Source: an uncultured Flavonifractor sp. (GTDB lineage Bacteria > Bacillota > Clostridia > Oscillospirales > Oscillospiraceae). Taken from it: a stretch of 64,000 bases of DNA. Below, in pieces: positions 10,607-18,308 of this stretch (within the stretch, counting starts at the first letter, position 1; the number at the start of each line of letters is the position of its first letter). A model generated the notes under the pieces. That model did no database searches and had not been told where the DNA came from. It saw only the letters and a program-made list of their open reading frames with translations. The stretch spans positions 62,001 to 126,000 of the forward strand of contig NZ_CALWXV010000001.1 in the NCBI RefSeq assembly GCF_944385615.1, in the 5' to 3' direction. The position numbers and the translations under genes are program-made.

Positions 10607-10635
10607 ATCATACTACGGACCGGCTCATTTGGTAA
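10607..10635 (-). promoter_or_regulatory. Likely promoter of the ATP synthase operon
   Basis: On the minus strand TTACCA (10630-10635) and TATGAT (10607-10612) are 17 bases apart, about 20 bases upstream of atpB. Each hexamer departs from consensus, so this is moderately supported. Confidence 0.5.
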
Positions 10636-10756
10636 ACCCTTTCGAAACTAAAAAAAGTATCGAAAATAAATGGTTACAGCCTGTTTTAAGCACTTACTAA
10701 AAGGAAAGTGCAAAAATGGAAGGAGTCTGCCGGCCGCAGCTTACGAGGCCTTTTGT

Positions 10757-10785
10757 TTGACAGGCTCTCTGGATTTTTTTATACT
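10757..10785 (+). promoter_or_regulatory. Sigma-A promoter of the two-component operon
   Basis: A consensus TTGACA (10757-10762) and TATACT (10780-10785) are separated by exactly 17 bases, with the kinase start codon 22 bases further on and AAAAGGAGGG between. The preceding 120 bases to the atpB promoter hold no gene I can identify. Confidence 0.85.
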
Positions 10786-10807
10786 GGAGAAAAAGGAGGG
10801 AAAAACC

Positions 10808-12439
10808 ATGTCCAAACAGGCCACATCCTCCATTCGCACCCAGCTGATGCACATGAACCTTGTGATCGTGATCGTATCCATCGCCCTGTCCCTGGTGGGT
10901 ACCCTCTATTTTTCCTTGCGCAGCGAGCGGGCCGCCCTGGACAACAACCTGCTCAACTCCGCGTCCATTCTGTCCCAGGTGCCCCTGCTGCAAGAGACGC
11001 TGCTGGGCGGACACTCTATCGACGAGCTGGCCGACTATCTGGACCAGACCACGGCGGGGACCTCGGACATTGACCTGATCCTGGTGGGGGACACCAGCTC
11101 CACCCTGCTCTATGTGCCGGACCGGACCCTCATCGGCTCCACCTATTCTGGGACGGCCCAGGCGGGGGCCCTGGCCGGAAACGCCCCTTATACCTCCAAT
11201 GAGACCGGCCCTCTTGGCTCCGACCACTCCGCCTATGCCCCGGTGCGGGACGAGGAGGGGAATGTCATCGGCTTTGTGATCGTAGGGGTCTACTTCCGCA
11301 GCCTGGCCCGGGTAACGGTGAGCACGGCGCTGCGCCTGCTCATCGTGGGAGCGGTGGCGGCGGTGCTGGGCTCCCTGCTGGCCATGCGCCTGTCCCGCAG
11401 CATCAAGCGCTCTCTGATGGGCTATGAGCCGGACGCTTTTGCCCGCCGCTTTCACCAGCGGGAGGATATTCTGGACGCCCTGGAGGAGGGTGTTCTGGCC
11501 ATTGACGGGGAGGCCAATGTAATTTTTCTCAACAAGGCGGCGGCGGAGATGCTGTCCATGGACCGGCAGACCGCCCTGGGCCAGCCCCTCCATCAGGTCT
11601 ATCCCCGCTCCACTATGGATCGGATCTTGGAAACCGGTCAGCCGGAGTACAATGTGAGCATGAATTCCCTGAAAAATATCAAGGTACTGGCCGACCGCCT
11701 GCCCATCCATGAGAACGGCAAGCTGGCCGGAGTGGTAAGCATTTTTCGCAACCGGACCGAGCTGACCCGGATGGCGGACGATCTCACCGGCGTGCGCCAC
11801 ATGGTGGAGGCCATGCGGGCCTATACCCATGAGTTTATGAATAAGCTCCATGTGATTTTGGGGCTGCTCCAGATCGGGGAGCCGGAAAAGGCCCAGCAGT
11901 ATATCATGGATACCACCCAGACCCAACGGGAGGCGGTGAGCCGCATCATGGGCCAGATCCGCCAGCCTTCGGTGGCGGCGCTGCTGGTGGGCAAGACCAG
12001 CCGGGCCAATGAGCTGGGCATCCGCCTGCGGCTGGACCGGGAGAGCGCCCTCAGTGAGGAGAGCCCCTGGCTACCGCCCGACGCCTATGTGACTATTTTG
12101 GGCAATTTGATTGAAAATGCCATTGAAGTACTCAACCAGTCCCGCTGTGCCGCCAAGGAGATCTCGGTGAGCATCCGGGAGAGCGAGGACAGCCTGCTTT
12201 TGTGTGTGGAGGACACCGGGCCCGGCATTCCCGCCGCCCTTCAGCCCACCCTGTTCCAGCGGGGGATCTCCACCAAGGGCCGGGGCCGGGGCACCGGCCT
12301 TTCCCTGGTCCAGGAGGTGGTGGACGCCTACCACGGAGAGATCCGGGTGGAGTCGGAGAGCGGGGTGGGTACGTCGTTCTTTCTCAGCTTTTGCCGGGAG
12401 GACAGCCAGGACGAGGCGGGCTACGGAAGGAGAGATTGA
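10808..12439 (+). CDS. CitA/DcuS-type sensor histidine kinase
   Basis: This 543-residue membrane kinase of the CitA/DcuS/MalK family would phosphorylate the response regulator encoded next to it. Membrane helices at about residues 15-38 (MNLVIVIVSIALSLVGTLYF) and 180-200 (LLIVGAVAAVLGSLLA) bracket an extracytoplasmic sensor of the sCache type. A cytoplasmic PAS domain follows (EGVLAIDGEANVIFLNKAA). The unorthodox SPOB-type H-box YTHEFMNKLHVILGLLQ has the phospho-accepting His341. The ATPase N-box is ILGNLIENAIEVL, and DTGPGIP and GRGTGLSLV are the G boxes. Family ligands are citrate and C4-dicarboxylates; the ligand here is unknown. The ATG at 10808 follows AAGGAGGG. Confidence 0.9.
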   Translation: MSKQATSSIRTQLMHMNLVIVIVSIALSLVGTLYFSLRSERAALDNNLLNSASILSQVPLLQETLLGGHSIDELADYLDQTTAGTSDIDLILVGDTSSTLLYVPDRTLIGSTYSGTAQAGALAGNAPYTSNETGPLGSDHSAYAPVRDEEGNVIGFVIVGVYFRSLARVTVSTALRLLIVGAVAAVLGSLLAMRLSRSIKRSLMGYEPDAFARRFHQREDILDALEEGVLAIDGEANVIFLNKAAAEMLSMDRQTALGQPLHQVYPRSTMDRILETGQPEYNVSMNSLKNIKVLADRLPIHENGKLAGVVSIFRNRTELTRMADDLTGVRHMVEAMRAYTHEFMNKLHVILGLLQIGEPEKAQQYIMDTTQTQREAVSRIMGQIRQPSVAALLVGKTSRANELGIRLRLDRESALSEESPWLPPDAYVTILGNLIENAIEVLNQSRCAAKEISVSIRESEDSLLLCVEDTGPGIPAALQPTLFQRGISTKGRGRGTGLSLVQEVVDAYHGEIRVESESGVGTSFFLSFCREDSQDEAGYGRRD

Positions 12440-12440
12440 A

Positions 12441-13109
12441 GTGTATCGTGTTGTGATCGTGGAGGATGACCCTATGGTCTCCCTGCTGGACCGCACCTTT
12501 ACCGAAAAGGATGCCCGATTTCGGGTGGTTCAAACCTTTCAGGACGGAAGATCGGCCCTGGAGTGGCTGAGCCAGAATCCGGCGGACCTGGTGGTGCTGG
12601 ATGTGTATATGCCCCTGTTTACCGGAGTAGAGCTACTTCAGGCTCTGCGGACCCGGGCCGTTCCGGTGGACGCCATTATGGTCACCGCCGCCACCGACAC
12701 CGCCACGGTAGACCATCTGCTGAAAATGGGGGTGGTGGACTATCTGGTCAAGCCCTTTACCTATGAACGCTTCCAGCAGGCCCTGGATACCTTCTGCCGC
12801 CACAAGGAGGCGGTGGCGGGGGAGGCGGTGACCCAGGGAGAGCTGGACAAGCTGTTTGCTCCCCCGGAGCTGGGCGACCATGCCGCCCCCAAGGGCTTGC
12901 AGGAGAGCACGCTGGAACGGATCCGGGGGTGCCTTCACGCAGCCCCGCCGGAGGGGCTGCCCAGCGAGGCCATCTCCCGGCAGACCGGCCTGTCGGTGGT
13001 CACGGTCCGCCGCTATGCCAACTATCTGGTGGAACGGGGAGAGGCGTTCAGCACCATTAACTATGATACAGGCGGCCGCCCCTGCCGCCTGTACCGGGCC
13101 AAATCCTGA
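12441..13109 (+). CDS. CitB/DcuR-type response regulator
   Basis: This 222-residue response regulator pairs with the upstream kinase, whose stop ends one base before this GTG start; GGAAGGAGAG is the ribosome site. The receiver has the acidic pair in VIVEDDPMV, the phospho-acceptor Asp54 in VVLDVYMP, a Thr in MVTAATD and Lys in YLVKPFTYERF. The C-terminal helix-turn-helix (SEAISRQTGLSVVTVRRYANYL) is typical of CitB/DcuR, and it ends GGRPCRLYR as those proteins do. Targets are unknown; organic acid uptake or metabolism is the usual regulon. Confidence 0.9.
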   Translation: MYRVVIVEDDPMVSLLDRTFTEKDARFRVVQTFQDGRSALEWLSQNPADLVVLDVYMPLFTGVELLQALRTRAVPVDAIMVTAATDTATVDHLLKMGVVDYLVKPFTYERFQQALDTFCRHKEAVAGEAVTQGELDKLFAPPELGDHAAPKGLQESTLERIRGCLHAAPPEGLPSEAISRQTGLSVVTVRRYANYLVERGEAFSTINYDTGGRPCRLYRAKS

Positions 13110-13132
13110 GACACAGGGAAAAAGGAGATACA

Positions 13133-14158
13133 GTGGGCATGAAACCGAGAGAATACCGGTATGACAATCTGCGCTTTTTCCTCATGGCCCTGGTGGTGCT
13201 GGGGCATCTGCTGGAAATCACACCGGATATACCTTATAAGCGGGAACTCTATTACCTGATCTATTCCTTTCACATGCCCGCCTTTTTATTTCTCAGCGGA
13301 ATATTTGCCAGATGAGACCGGATTAAGGTGATCTTTGGGATGTGTTTGCCCTATCTGGTGCTGCAAACCCTGTATATCCGGTTTGCCCAAGGGCTGTATG
13401 CGCCCGAGGAGGCCATGCAGTTCTCCCGGCCCTACTGGATTTTGTGGTATTTGTTTGTGCTGGCGGTCTATACCCTTCTGATCCCCCTTTACGACATAAC
13501 CTCCCCCATGGGCCGGCTGGCCATGATTGCCGCGGCAGTTGTGCTGGCGCTGGCGGTGGGGTGTGATAAGAGCATCGGATACCAGTGGAGTGCCTCCCGC
13601 ATTTTGGTGTTTCAGCCGTGGTTTTTGCTGGGGTATTATTTCAAAGACGCAAAGCGCCTGATACAACGCTGGGAGAGTTTGGACAGGCCCCTGAAATATT
13701 TGCTCACCGAACTGGTTGTACTGGGCTGCATTGTGCTGGAATATGGGCTGATTCGATGGGATGTGCCGGAAAAGCTGCTGTATGGGGCCCTGAGCTATGC
13801 GGATACAGGGGGCTCCTGACAGATGCGTGGTCTGAGTATGTGCTGTGCGGCCAGTGTGATCTTCCTGCTGTTTATCGTTGTGGGGAAACGCCTGGACCGG
13901 AAGATCCCCATCCTGACCGTTCTGGGCCAGAACAGCCTGTCCATTTACCTGTTCCACGGCTTTTTGGTCCGTCTGGTCCAATACCGGTACCATTTTTTGT
14001 GTGACGGCGTGTGGGATATGCTGGTCCTGTGGGCAGGTATCCTGCTGCTGCTTGGAAATCCGGTGGCTGGCCGGTGGACCAGGTTTTTCTTTGGGGCGGG
14101 CTGGTGTCGGGGGAGACGTTTTGCACCCCATAACGGGTGTTTAGGTCGCTTTCATTGA
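13133..14158 (+). pseudogene. Acyltransferase_3-family membrane protein interrupted by two in-frame TGA codons
   Basis: One reading frame from 13133 to 14158 encodes a membrane O-acyltransferase of the fucose 4-O-acetyltransferase type, modifying surface sugars. It is cut by TGA at 13313-13315 and TGA at 13817-13819, with no frameshift. N-terminal hallmarks are YRYDNLRFFLMALVVLGHLLE and YSFHMPAFLFLSGIFAR; after the first TGA it resumes DRIKVIFGMCLPYLVLQ, and after the second it carries LGQNSLSIYLFHGFLVR near the end, so almost the whole fold survives. AAAGGAG precedes GTG 13133 (ATG 13139 is the alternative). TGA is a normal stop in neighbouring genes, so decay by point mutation is the simplest reading. 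Confidence 0.75.
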
Positions 14159-14183
14159 AATGGTCCAGGGAAATCCATAGAAT
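14155..14183 (+). promoter_or_regulatory. Probable promoter of the contractile injection system operon
   Basis: TTGAAA (14155-14160) and TAGAAT (14178-14183) are spaced by 17 bases, 44 bases before the first gene. The genes from 14227 to 45426 all run the same way with short gaps or overlaps, and this is the best sigma-A match at their head. Additional internal promoters cannot be excluded. Confidence 0.6.
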
Positions 14184-14226
14184 ACAAGTAGGTCAGAAGT
14201 GGAGGGCGCAGTTTGAGGACAGATAG

Positions 14227-14592
14227 ATGAGAATTGCTGTATGTGAAAACAGTCCGGCAGCCGCGGAACAGATGCAAGGCTGGATCGAGCAGTACTGCAA
14301 GCTTTATCAGATCTCTGCGGACATTCAGTGTTTCCTCTCCGTGGATGTGTTCGCAAACTGGAGAGAGCGGTTTGACGTGGTCTTTGTGGGCTTTGGCGGC
14401 ACCACCGGCTTTTTACAGGCCCGGATGCTGCGGGAACGGGACCACAACTGCCGGATCGTCCTGGTGGATGATACCCAGCAATTTGCGGTCCAGGGTGTGC
14501 GCATCCACTGTACGGATCTGATCATTCGCCCGGTGGAGTTCCGGCATGTGGTCCGGAGTATGCGTTTGGTAACGGGAGGGGGGATGCGATGA
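14227..14592 (+). CDS. Degenerate response-regulator receiver-like protein
   Basis: This 121-residue protein has the layout of the receiver domain of LytTR/AgrA-type regulators (MRIAVCENSPAAAEQMQGW, FDVVFVGFGG, CRIVLVDDTQQFAVQG, DLIIRPVEFRHVV) but no DNA-binding domain. The phospho-transfer residues are lost: the acidic pair is Glu7-Asn8, the acceptor Asp is replaced by Gly55, the switch Thr position is Val/Asp and the Lys is Arg. It should therefore act without phosphorylation, as a protein-binding module. It is the first gene after the promoter, and its stop overlaps the next start (ATGA). A regulatory or assembly role in the eCIS is inference. Confidence 0.6.
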   Translation: MRIAVCENSPAAAEQMQGWIEQYCKLYQISADIQCFLSVDVFANWRERFDVVFVGFGGTTGFLQARMLRERDHNCRIVLVDDTQQFAVQGVRIHCTDLIIRPVEFRHVVRSMRLVTGGGMR

Positions 14593-15632
14593 ATCGTCTT
14601 CAGATAAAACGAAAGACGGACGCGCCCCAGGCCCGGGGTCCCATGGAGCAGACCCTCCGCCGCCAGATGGCATGGGCGGCGGGAACGGAGCAGTTTCAGC
14701 ACCGGGACCCGCTTTACCATGTGACCGAGAATTTTCAACAGACCTTTGACGCCATGGGCCGCCGCCATGCGGCCCAGCTGGGGGAAAAAGCCCAGGGGGA
14801 GGGCGAGAACCAGCAGCAGCCGGTCCAGACCGGCGATCTGCCGGACCCCACCTCCGCCCGCTCCTTTTATGAGCGCTCCAACCCCCAGGACCAGGACATG
14901 CTCCGCCGGTTTTCTGAGACAGCTTTCCAGAGAGGTACCCTCTCCGGGGCGGTACTCCAGGGAACGGGGAAGATGATGCTCTTCTCCTGCCTGAAAAAGA
15001 CCGTCGGACAGTCCCAGCCCACCCGGTGGCAGCAGAATAAGCTCTTTGAAAAGGGCTCCCCCATCCGCAACGTACCCGGCCACAGTCCGGACAAGGTGGT
15101 TTTCAACCGGGGCTTTACCGACAGCGCGGTGGGCCTGGTGGTGGATACCCTGCGGGACGCCCGCCGGACGGTGGAGGACATGCAGAGCCTGGCGGAAGGA
15201 AAAAGCGAGATGGGCCAGGCCGGTGGGGACACCCTGCGGACCATGTATCCCTTTCTGGACGATAGCCGGGAGCGGGAGCTGTTGGAGCAGTACCGCACCC
15301 AGCTGAAGGGGACACAGGATGTTCGGGAGAAAAAGGCCCTCCAGAGCGCCATCGCCCGGATGGAGGCCCTCATCGACAAGAAAGCCCAGATGAAACTGGA
15401 ATTTACCAATAAGCTCCGGTTCCTCTCCGACCGGGCCAACGAGGCCCTGGAGGCATTTTCCCAACCGAACTTTTCCGCGGAGCTGGACCAGGCGCTGCGG
15501 GAGGCTACCGGGGCGGAGGAGCCGCCGCCCGACCAGGGAGAAGGAGAAGGAAATGGAGCAGCAGAGCCAGGAAAGGGCCCGCCAGACAGAACAGACCAGA
15601 CAGACGGAGGACCGGACCAGCCGGACTCCTGA
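14589..15632 (+). CDS. Unknown eCIS-operon protein, charged and helical with disordered tail
   Basis: I do not recognise this 347-residue protein. It is soluble and hydrophilic. Residues about 15-60 are Gln/Arg rich; the middle (SFYERSNPQDQDMLRRFSET, then VFNRGFTDSAVGLVVDTL) looks globular; about 215-300 is a long charged helical stretch (EQYRTQLKGTQDVREKKALQ and following) suggesting a coiled coil; the last 40 residues are Pro/Gly/Glu-rich and likely disordered. It starts four bases inside the previous gene with GGAGGGGGG upstream, and its last 80 bases overlap the next gene. Position suggests a structural accessory or cargo-loading role, unproven. Confidence 0.55.
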   Translation: MNRLQIKRKTDAPQARGPMEQTLRRQMAWAAGTEQFQHRDPLYHVTENFQQTFDAMGRRHAAQLGEKAQGEGENQQQPVQTGDLPDPTSARSFYERSNPQDQDMLRRFSETAFQRGTLSGAVLQGTGKMMLFSCLKKTVGQSQPTRWQQNKLFEKGSPIRNVPGHSPDKVVFNRGFTDSAVGLVVDTLRDARRTVEDMQSLAEGKSEMGQAGGDTLRTMYPFLDDSRERELLEQYRTQLKGTQDVREKKALQSAIARMEALIDKKAQMKLEFTNKLRFLSDRANEALEAFSQPNFSAELDQALREATGAEEPPPDQGEGEGNGAAEPGKGPPDRTDQTDGGPDQPDS

Positions 15633-15969
15633 ACGGGAGCGGATCAGTTCGGCCGGTTATGTGGCGCGGGCCGCTCTGGAAGGGGCGTCCCTGCTGGATA
15701 TGCCCCCCGCCCGGCTGGAGGAGCTGGCCGGATGGATCGGCAACCAGAACATGGCGGCGCTGCTGGAGGCCCAGGCCGGGCCTGTGGCGCTGACCCAATT
15801 TGTCCCGCCCGGACCGGAGCCGGAGACGGCTCCTGTTCCCGTACCGGAGATCACTCCCCAGCTGACTCAGCCGCCCCAAGCTCTGACAGCCGGAGGCGTG
15901 ACGGGAAGGGCCCTTCAGCCGTCCGGGCTGACCTTCCCAGGAGGTGGGTACCATGGTTCAGGACTTTGA
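15553..15969 (+). CDS. Unknown small Pro/Gln-rich protein of the eCIS operon
   Basis: This 138-residue protein is not recognised. The N-terminal 30 residues are Gln/Arg/Thr/Glu rich, then a short helical segment (GYVARAALEGASLLDMPPAR, LEELAGWIGNQNMAALLEA) and a Pro-rich tail. It starts inside the 3' end of the preceding gene in another frame, with a good site AGAAGGAGAAGGAA directly before the ATG, and overlaps the following gene by 17 bases. The 80-base overlap is long for a bacterial operon, but both frames have a ribosome site or clear continuation. It may be an adaptor or scaffold. Confidence 0.5.
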   Translation: MEQQSQERARQTEQTRQTEDRTSRTPERERISSAGYVARAALEGASLLDMPPARLEELAGWIGNQNMAALLEAQAGPVALTQFVPPGPEPETAPVPVPEITPQLTQPPQALTAGGVTGRALQPSGLTFPGGGYHGSGL

Positions 15970-16378
15970 CAGACCGCCGGACGGGGCGGAGGAGCTGGCG
16001 GCGCTGCTGGAGCGTAGCGGCGCGGAGTTTCTCCGGGAAGGGAACCGCTTTCGCTTCCGCTTTTCCAGCCGGGGCTGTGCCTGGCAGACGGTATGCGACT
16101 GCCAGGAGACGCTGGTGCTGATCTACAGTATCCACCCCACGCCGGTGACCGCGCCGGAGAAAGCCCTGGAGCTGTGTTCCCGGCTCAACAGTCAGGTGGT
16201 GGAGGGCAGCTTCTTTCTTCAGGAGGAGCACTTCATCTTCCGCACCAGCGCCCGCCTCACCGAACGCTTTGAGGCCCAGACGCGCATTGCCGCCGCGCTG
16301 GAATATAACGCCGCCGTCCTCTCCACCTGGTGGGAGCGGCTGGCGGCCGGGGCCCAAGGGACCCCCTTAACCGATTGA
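15953..16378 (+). CDS. Small chaperone-like protein (YbjN/CesT-like), function unproven
   Basis: This is a 141-residue alpha/beta protein. The alternation FRFRFSSRGCAWQTVCDCQ, ETLVLIYSIHPTPV, KALELCSRLNSQVVEGSFFL, HFIFRTSARLTE and ALEYNAAVLSTWWERL resembles the strand-helix order of YbjN and of type III secretion chaperones. This is a fold impression, not a motif match. The ATG at 15953 follows AGGAGG at 8 bases. Placed just ahead of the sheath gene in an injection-system operon, it could guard a tail or cargo protein before assembly. Confidence 0.45.
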   Translation: MVQDFDRPPDGAEELAALLERSGAEFLREGNRFRFRFSSRGCAWQTVCDCQETLVLIYSIHPTPVTAPEKALELCSRLNSQVVEGSFFLQEEHFIFRTSARLTERFEAQTRIAAALEYNAAVLSTWWERLAAGAQGTPLTD

Positions 16379-16441
16379 ATCCAAGCGCAGTCCCGCCGTG
16401 CTTTTGGAGGATACCATACAGCGAACGATATTTTGATCATA

Positions 16442-16492
16442 GAAAGGAGGGGCGCTTCACGTCCGGCCCCCAGCCAACATGCGGCGTGAAGC
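16442..16492 (+). promoter_or_regulatory. Ribosome binding site separated from the sheath start by a hairpin
   Basis: The only good Shine-Dalgarno, GAAAGGAGGGG (16442-16452), ends 46 bases before the sheath ATG at 16499. Between them GCTTCACG (16454-16461) and CGTGAAGC (16485-16492) form an 8-bp stem, extended by CCG/CGG. Folding this hairpin leaves only about 8 unpaired bases between ribosome site and start. An in-frame TGA at 16487-16489 rules out an upstream start. Phage T4 gene 38 is a known precedent for a hairpin bridging this gap. Confidence 0.65.
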
Positions 16493-16498
16493 AAAAAC

Positions 16499-18265
16499 AT
16501 GGCAGAGTATTTATCCCCTGGCGTTTACGTGGAGGAGTATGATTCCGGTGCCACGCCCATGCAGGGTGTGAGCACCAGCACCGCCGGCTTTGTGGGCCTG
16601 GCGGAGCGGGGCCCGGTCATTGGGCAGCCTCAGCTGGTCACCAGCTTTGCCGACTACAAGCGGATGTACGGCGGCTACCTCAGCGAGGCGGCCTATGGCA
16701 ATAACCGCTTCCTGCCCTATGCGGTGGAGCAGTTCTTCGCCAACGGCGGCGCCCGGGCCTACATCATGCGCGCGGTACCCGGCGACGCCAAGGCCGCCAG
16801 CTTTACCAGCGGCGTGCTGAAGATCACCGCCGCAAACCCCGGCGCCTGGGCGGAGGATATGCGGGTGGTCCTCTCTCCCGCCTCCAAGGCCAAGACCCAG
16901 GTGCTGTCGGTCAGCGGGGCCGACCTGACCCTGAAGAACGCCGACGGCTTCAACCCCGGCGACGTGGTGGAGCTTTTTGACGGCCGCACCACCGCCCACG
17001 CCACCATCAAGAGCGTGCTGGACAAGGTGATTACCCTGGACGCCCCCTGCACCCTGGACGTGGCCGACACCAAGGTGGGCACCGCCAAGTACATCAAGAC
17101 CTGTGAGATCACCATCACCGTCCGCCTGGGCGACAATGTGGAGGTCTTTGAGAATCTCTCCCTCAAGCCCGAGGCGCTGAACAACATCGTGGCCAAGACC
17201 GCCAAGTCCGACCTGATCGGCGTGGAGGTGCTGGAGGTCAAGGCCCCCGCCCCCGCTCCCGCCAAGGAGAAGGACAAGGACGGCAAGGAGATCCCCGCTC
17301 CCGCTGCGCCCAAGGCCTCCATCGTGCCCTTCGCCCTGTGCGGCGGCAACGGCGCCGACTTGGTGCTCACCCTCCAGGGCGGCAGCAACGGCTCCGTGCT
17401 CACCGTCACCCCCGACGCCTTCCTGGGCCAGGACGACGGCCCCGGCAAGCGTACCGGCCTGCAGGCTTTCCAGGAGAACGGCAACGTCTCCATCATGGCC
17501 ATCCCCGGCATCACCGCCCCTGAGGTCCAGGCCGCTCTTATCGGTTTCTGTGAGTCCAAGAAGAGCTGCTTTGCCATCCTGGACGTGCCCATGGAGCTGA
17601 AGAAGACCAACGACGTGGCCAACTTCCGGGATATGTACGATTCCACCTATGCCGCCATGTATCATCCCTGGCTGGAGATGTACGACGCCGGCGCCAAGCG
17701 CTCGGCCTACTTCCCGCCCTCCGGCGCCATGGCCGGCATTTACGCCCGCACCGACATCGAGCGGGGCGTCCACAAGGCCCCCGCCAACGAGGTTATCCGG
17801 GGCTGCACCGGCCTGTCCTGCGCCTACAACGAGGGCGAGCAGGATATCCTCAACCCCATGGGCGTCAACCTGATCCGGGCCTTTACCGGCCGGGGCATCC
17901 GCGTGTGGGGCGCCCGCACCATCAGCTCCAACGGCCTGTGGAAGTACCTGAACGTCCGCCGCCTGTTCATCTATGTGGAGGAATCCATCAAGGCCAACAC
18001 CAACTGGGTGGTCTTTGAGCCCAACTCCGCCGCCCTGTGGAGCCGGGTCACCCGCACCATCGAGGCCTTCCTGGCCACCTGCTGGCGGGACGGCGCCCTG
18101 GCGGGCTCCAGCCCCTCCGAGGCCTTCTTTGTGGAGTGCGGCCCCACCACCATGACCCAGGACGACATTGACAACGGCCGGCTGATCTGCCAGATCGGCA
18201 TCGCCCCGGTGAAGCCCGCTGAGTTCGTGATCTTCCGCATCACCCAGAAGACCGCTTCTGAGTGA
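16499..18265 (+). CDS. Contractile tail sheath protein (Afp2/3/4-like)
   Basis: This 588-residue protein is the sheath that contracts to drive the inner tube into a target. The N-terminus AEYLSPGVYVEEYDSG is the classic sheath start, followed by STSTAGFVGLAERGPVIGQP. The C-terminal domain carries NLIRAFTGRGIRVWGARTIS, VRRLFIYVEESI, FEPNSAALWSRVTRTIEAFL and an ending typical of family members. Residues about 240-268 form an Ala/Pro/Lys linker (APAPAPAKEKDKDGK) in a surface-inserted domain. It is the only sheath gene here, whereas Afp and PVC have three. Codons end almost always in C or G, consistent with very high expression. Confidence 0.95.
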   Translation: MAEYLSPGVYVEEYDSGATPMQGVSTSTAGFVGLAERGPVIGQPQLVTSFADYKRMYGGYLSEAAYGNNRFLPYAVEQFFANGGARAYIMRAVPGDAKAASFTSGVLKITAANPGAWAEDMRVVLSPASKAKTQVLSVSGADLTLKNADGFNPGDVVELFDGRTTAHATIKSVLDKVITLDAPCTLDVADTKVGTAKYIKTCEITITVRLGDNVEVFENLSLKPEALNNIVAKTAKSDLIGVEVLEVKAPAPAPAKEKDKDGKEIPAPAAPKASIVPFALCGGNGADLVLTLQGGSNGSVLTVTPDAFLGQDDGPGKRTGLQAFQENGNVSIMAIPGITAPEVQAALIGFCESKKSCFAILDVPMELKKTNDVANFRDMYDSTYAAMYHPWLEMYDAGAKRSAYFPPSGAMAGIYARTDIERGVHKAPANEVIRGCTGLSCAYNEGEQDILNPMGVNLIRAFTGRGIRVWGARTISSNGLWKYLNVRRLFIYVEESIKANTNWVVFEPNSAALWSRVTRTIEAFLATCWRDGALAGSSPSEAFFVECGPTTMTQDDIDNGRLICQIGIAPVKPAEFVIFRITQKTASE

Positions 18266-18308
18266 TCCGCCCTCCACCTAGATTGATACAGAAAGGACGA
18301 AGATAAGA

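Noticed and set aside
13313..13819. Selenocysteine or recoded TGA in the acyltransferase
   Set aside because: The family has no Cys or Sec at these places, no selenocysteine-type hairpin is evident after the codons, and TGA ends many neighbouring genes normally.
16403..16431. Separate promoter for the sheath gene (TTGGAG, 17 bases, GATATT)
   Set aside because: Both hexamers are poor and the sequence lies within a tightly linked operon; insufficient to call.
16511..18277. A 588-codon minus-strand open frame
   Set aside because: It mirrors the sheath gene, whose C/G-ending codons leave the opposite strand free of stops.
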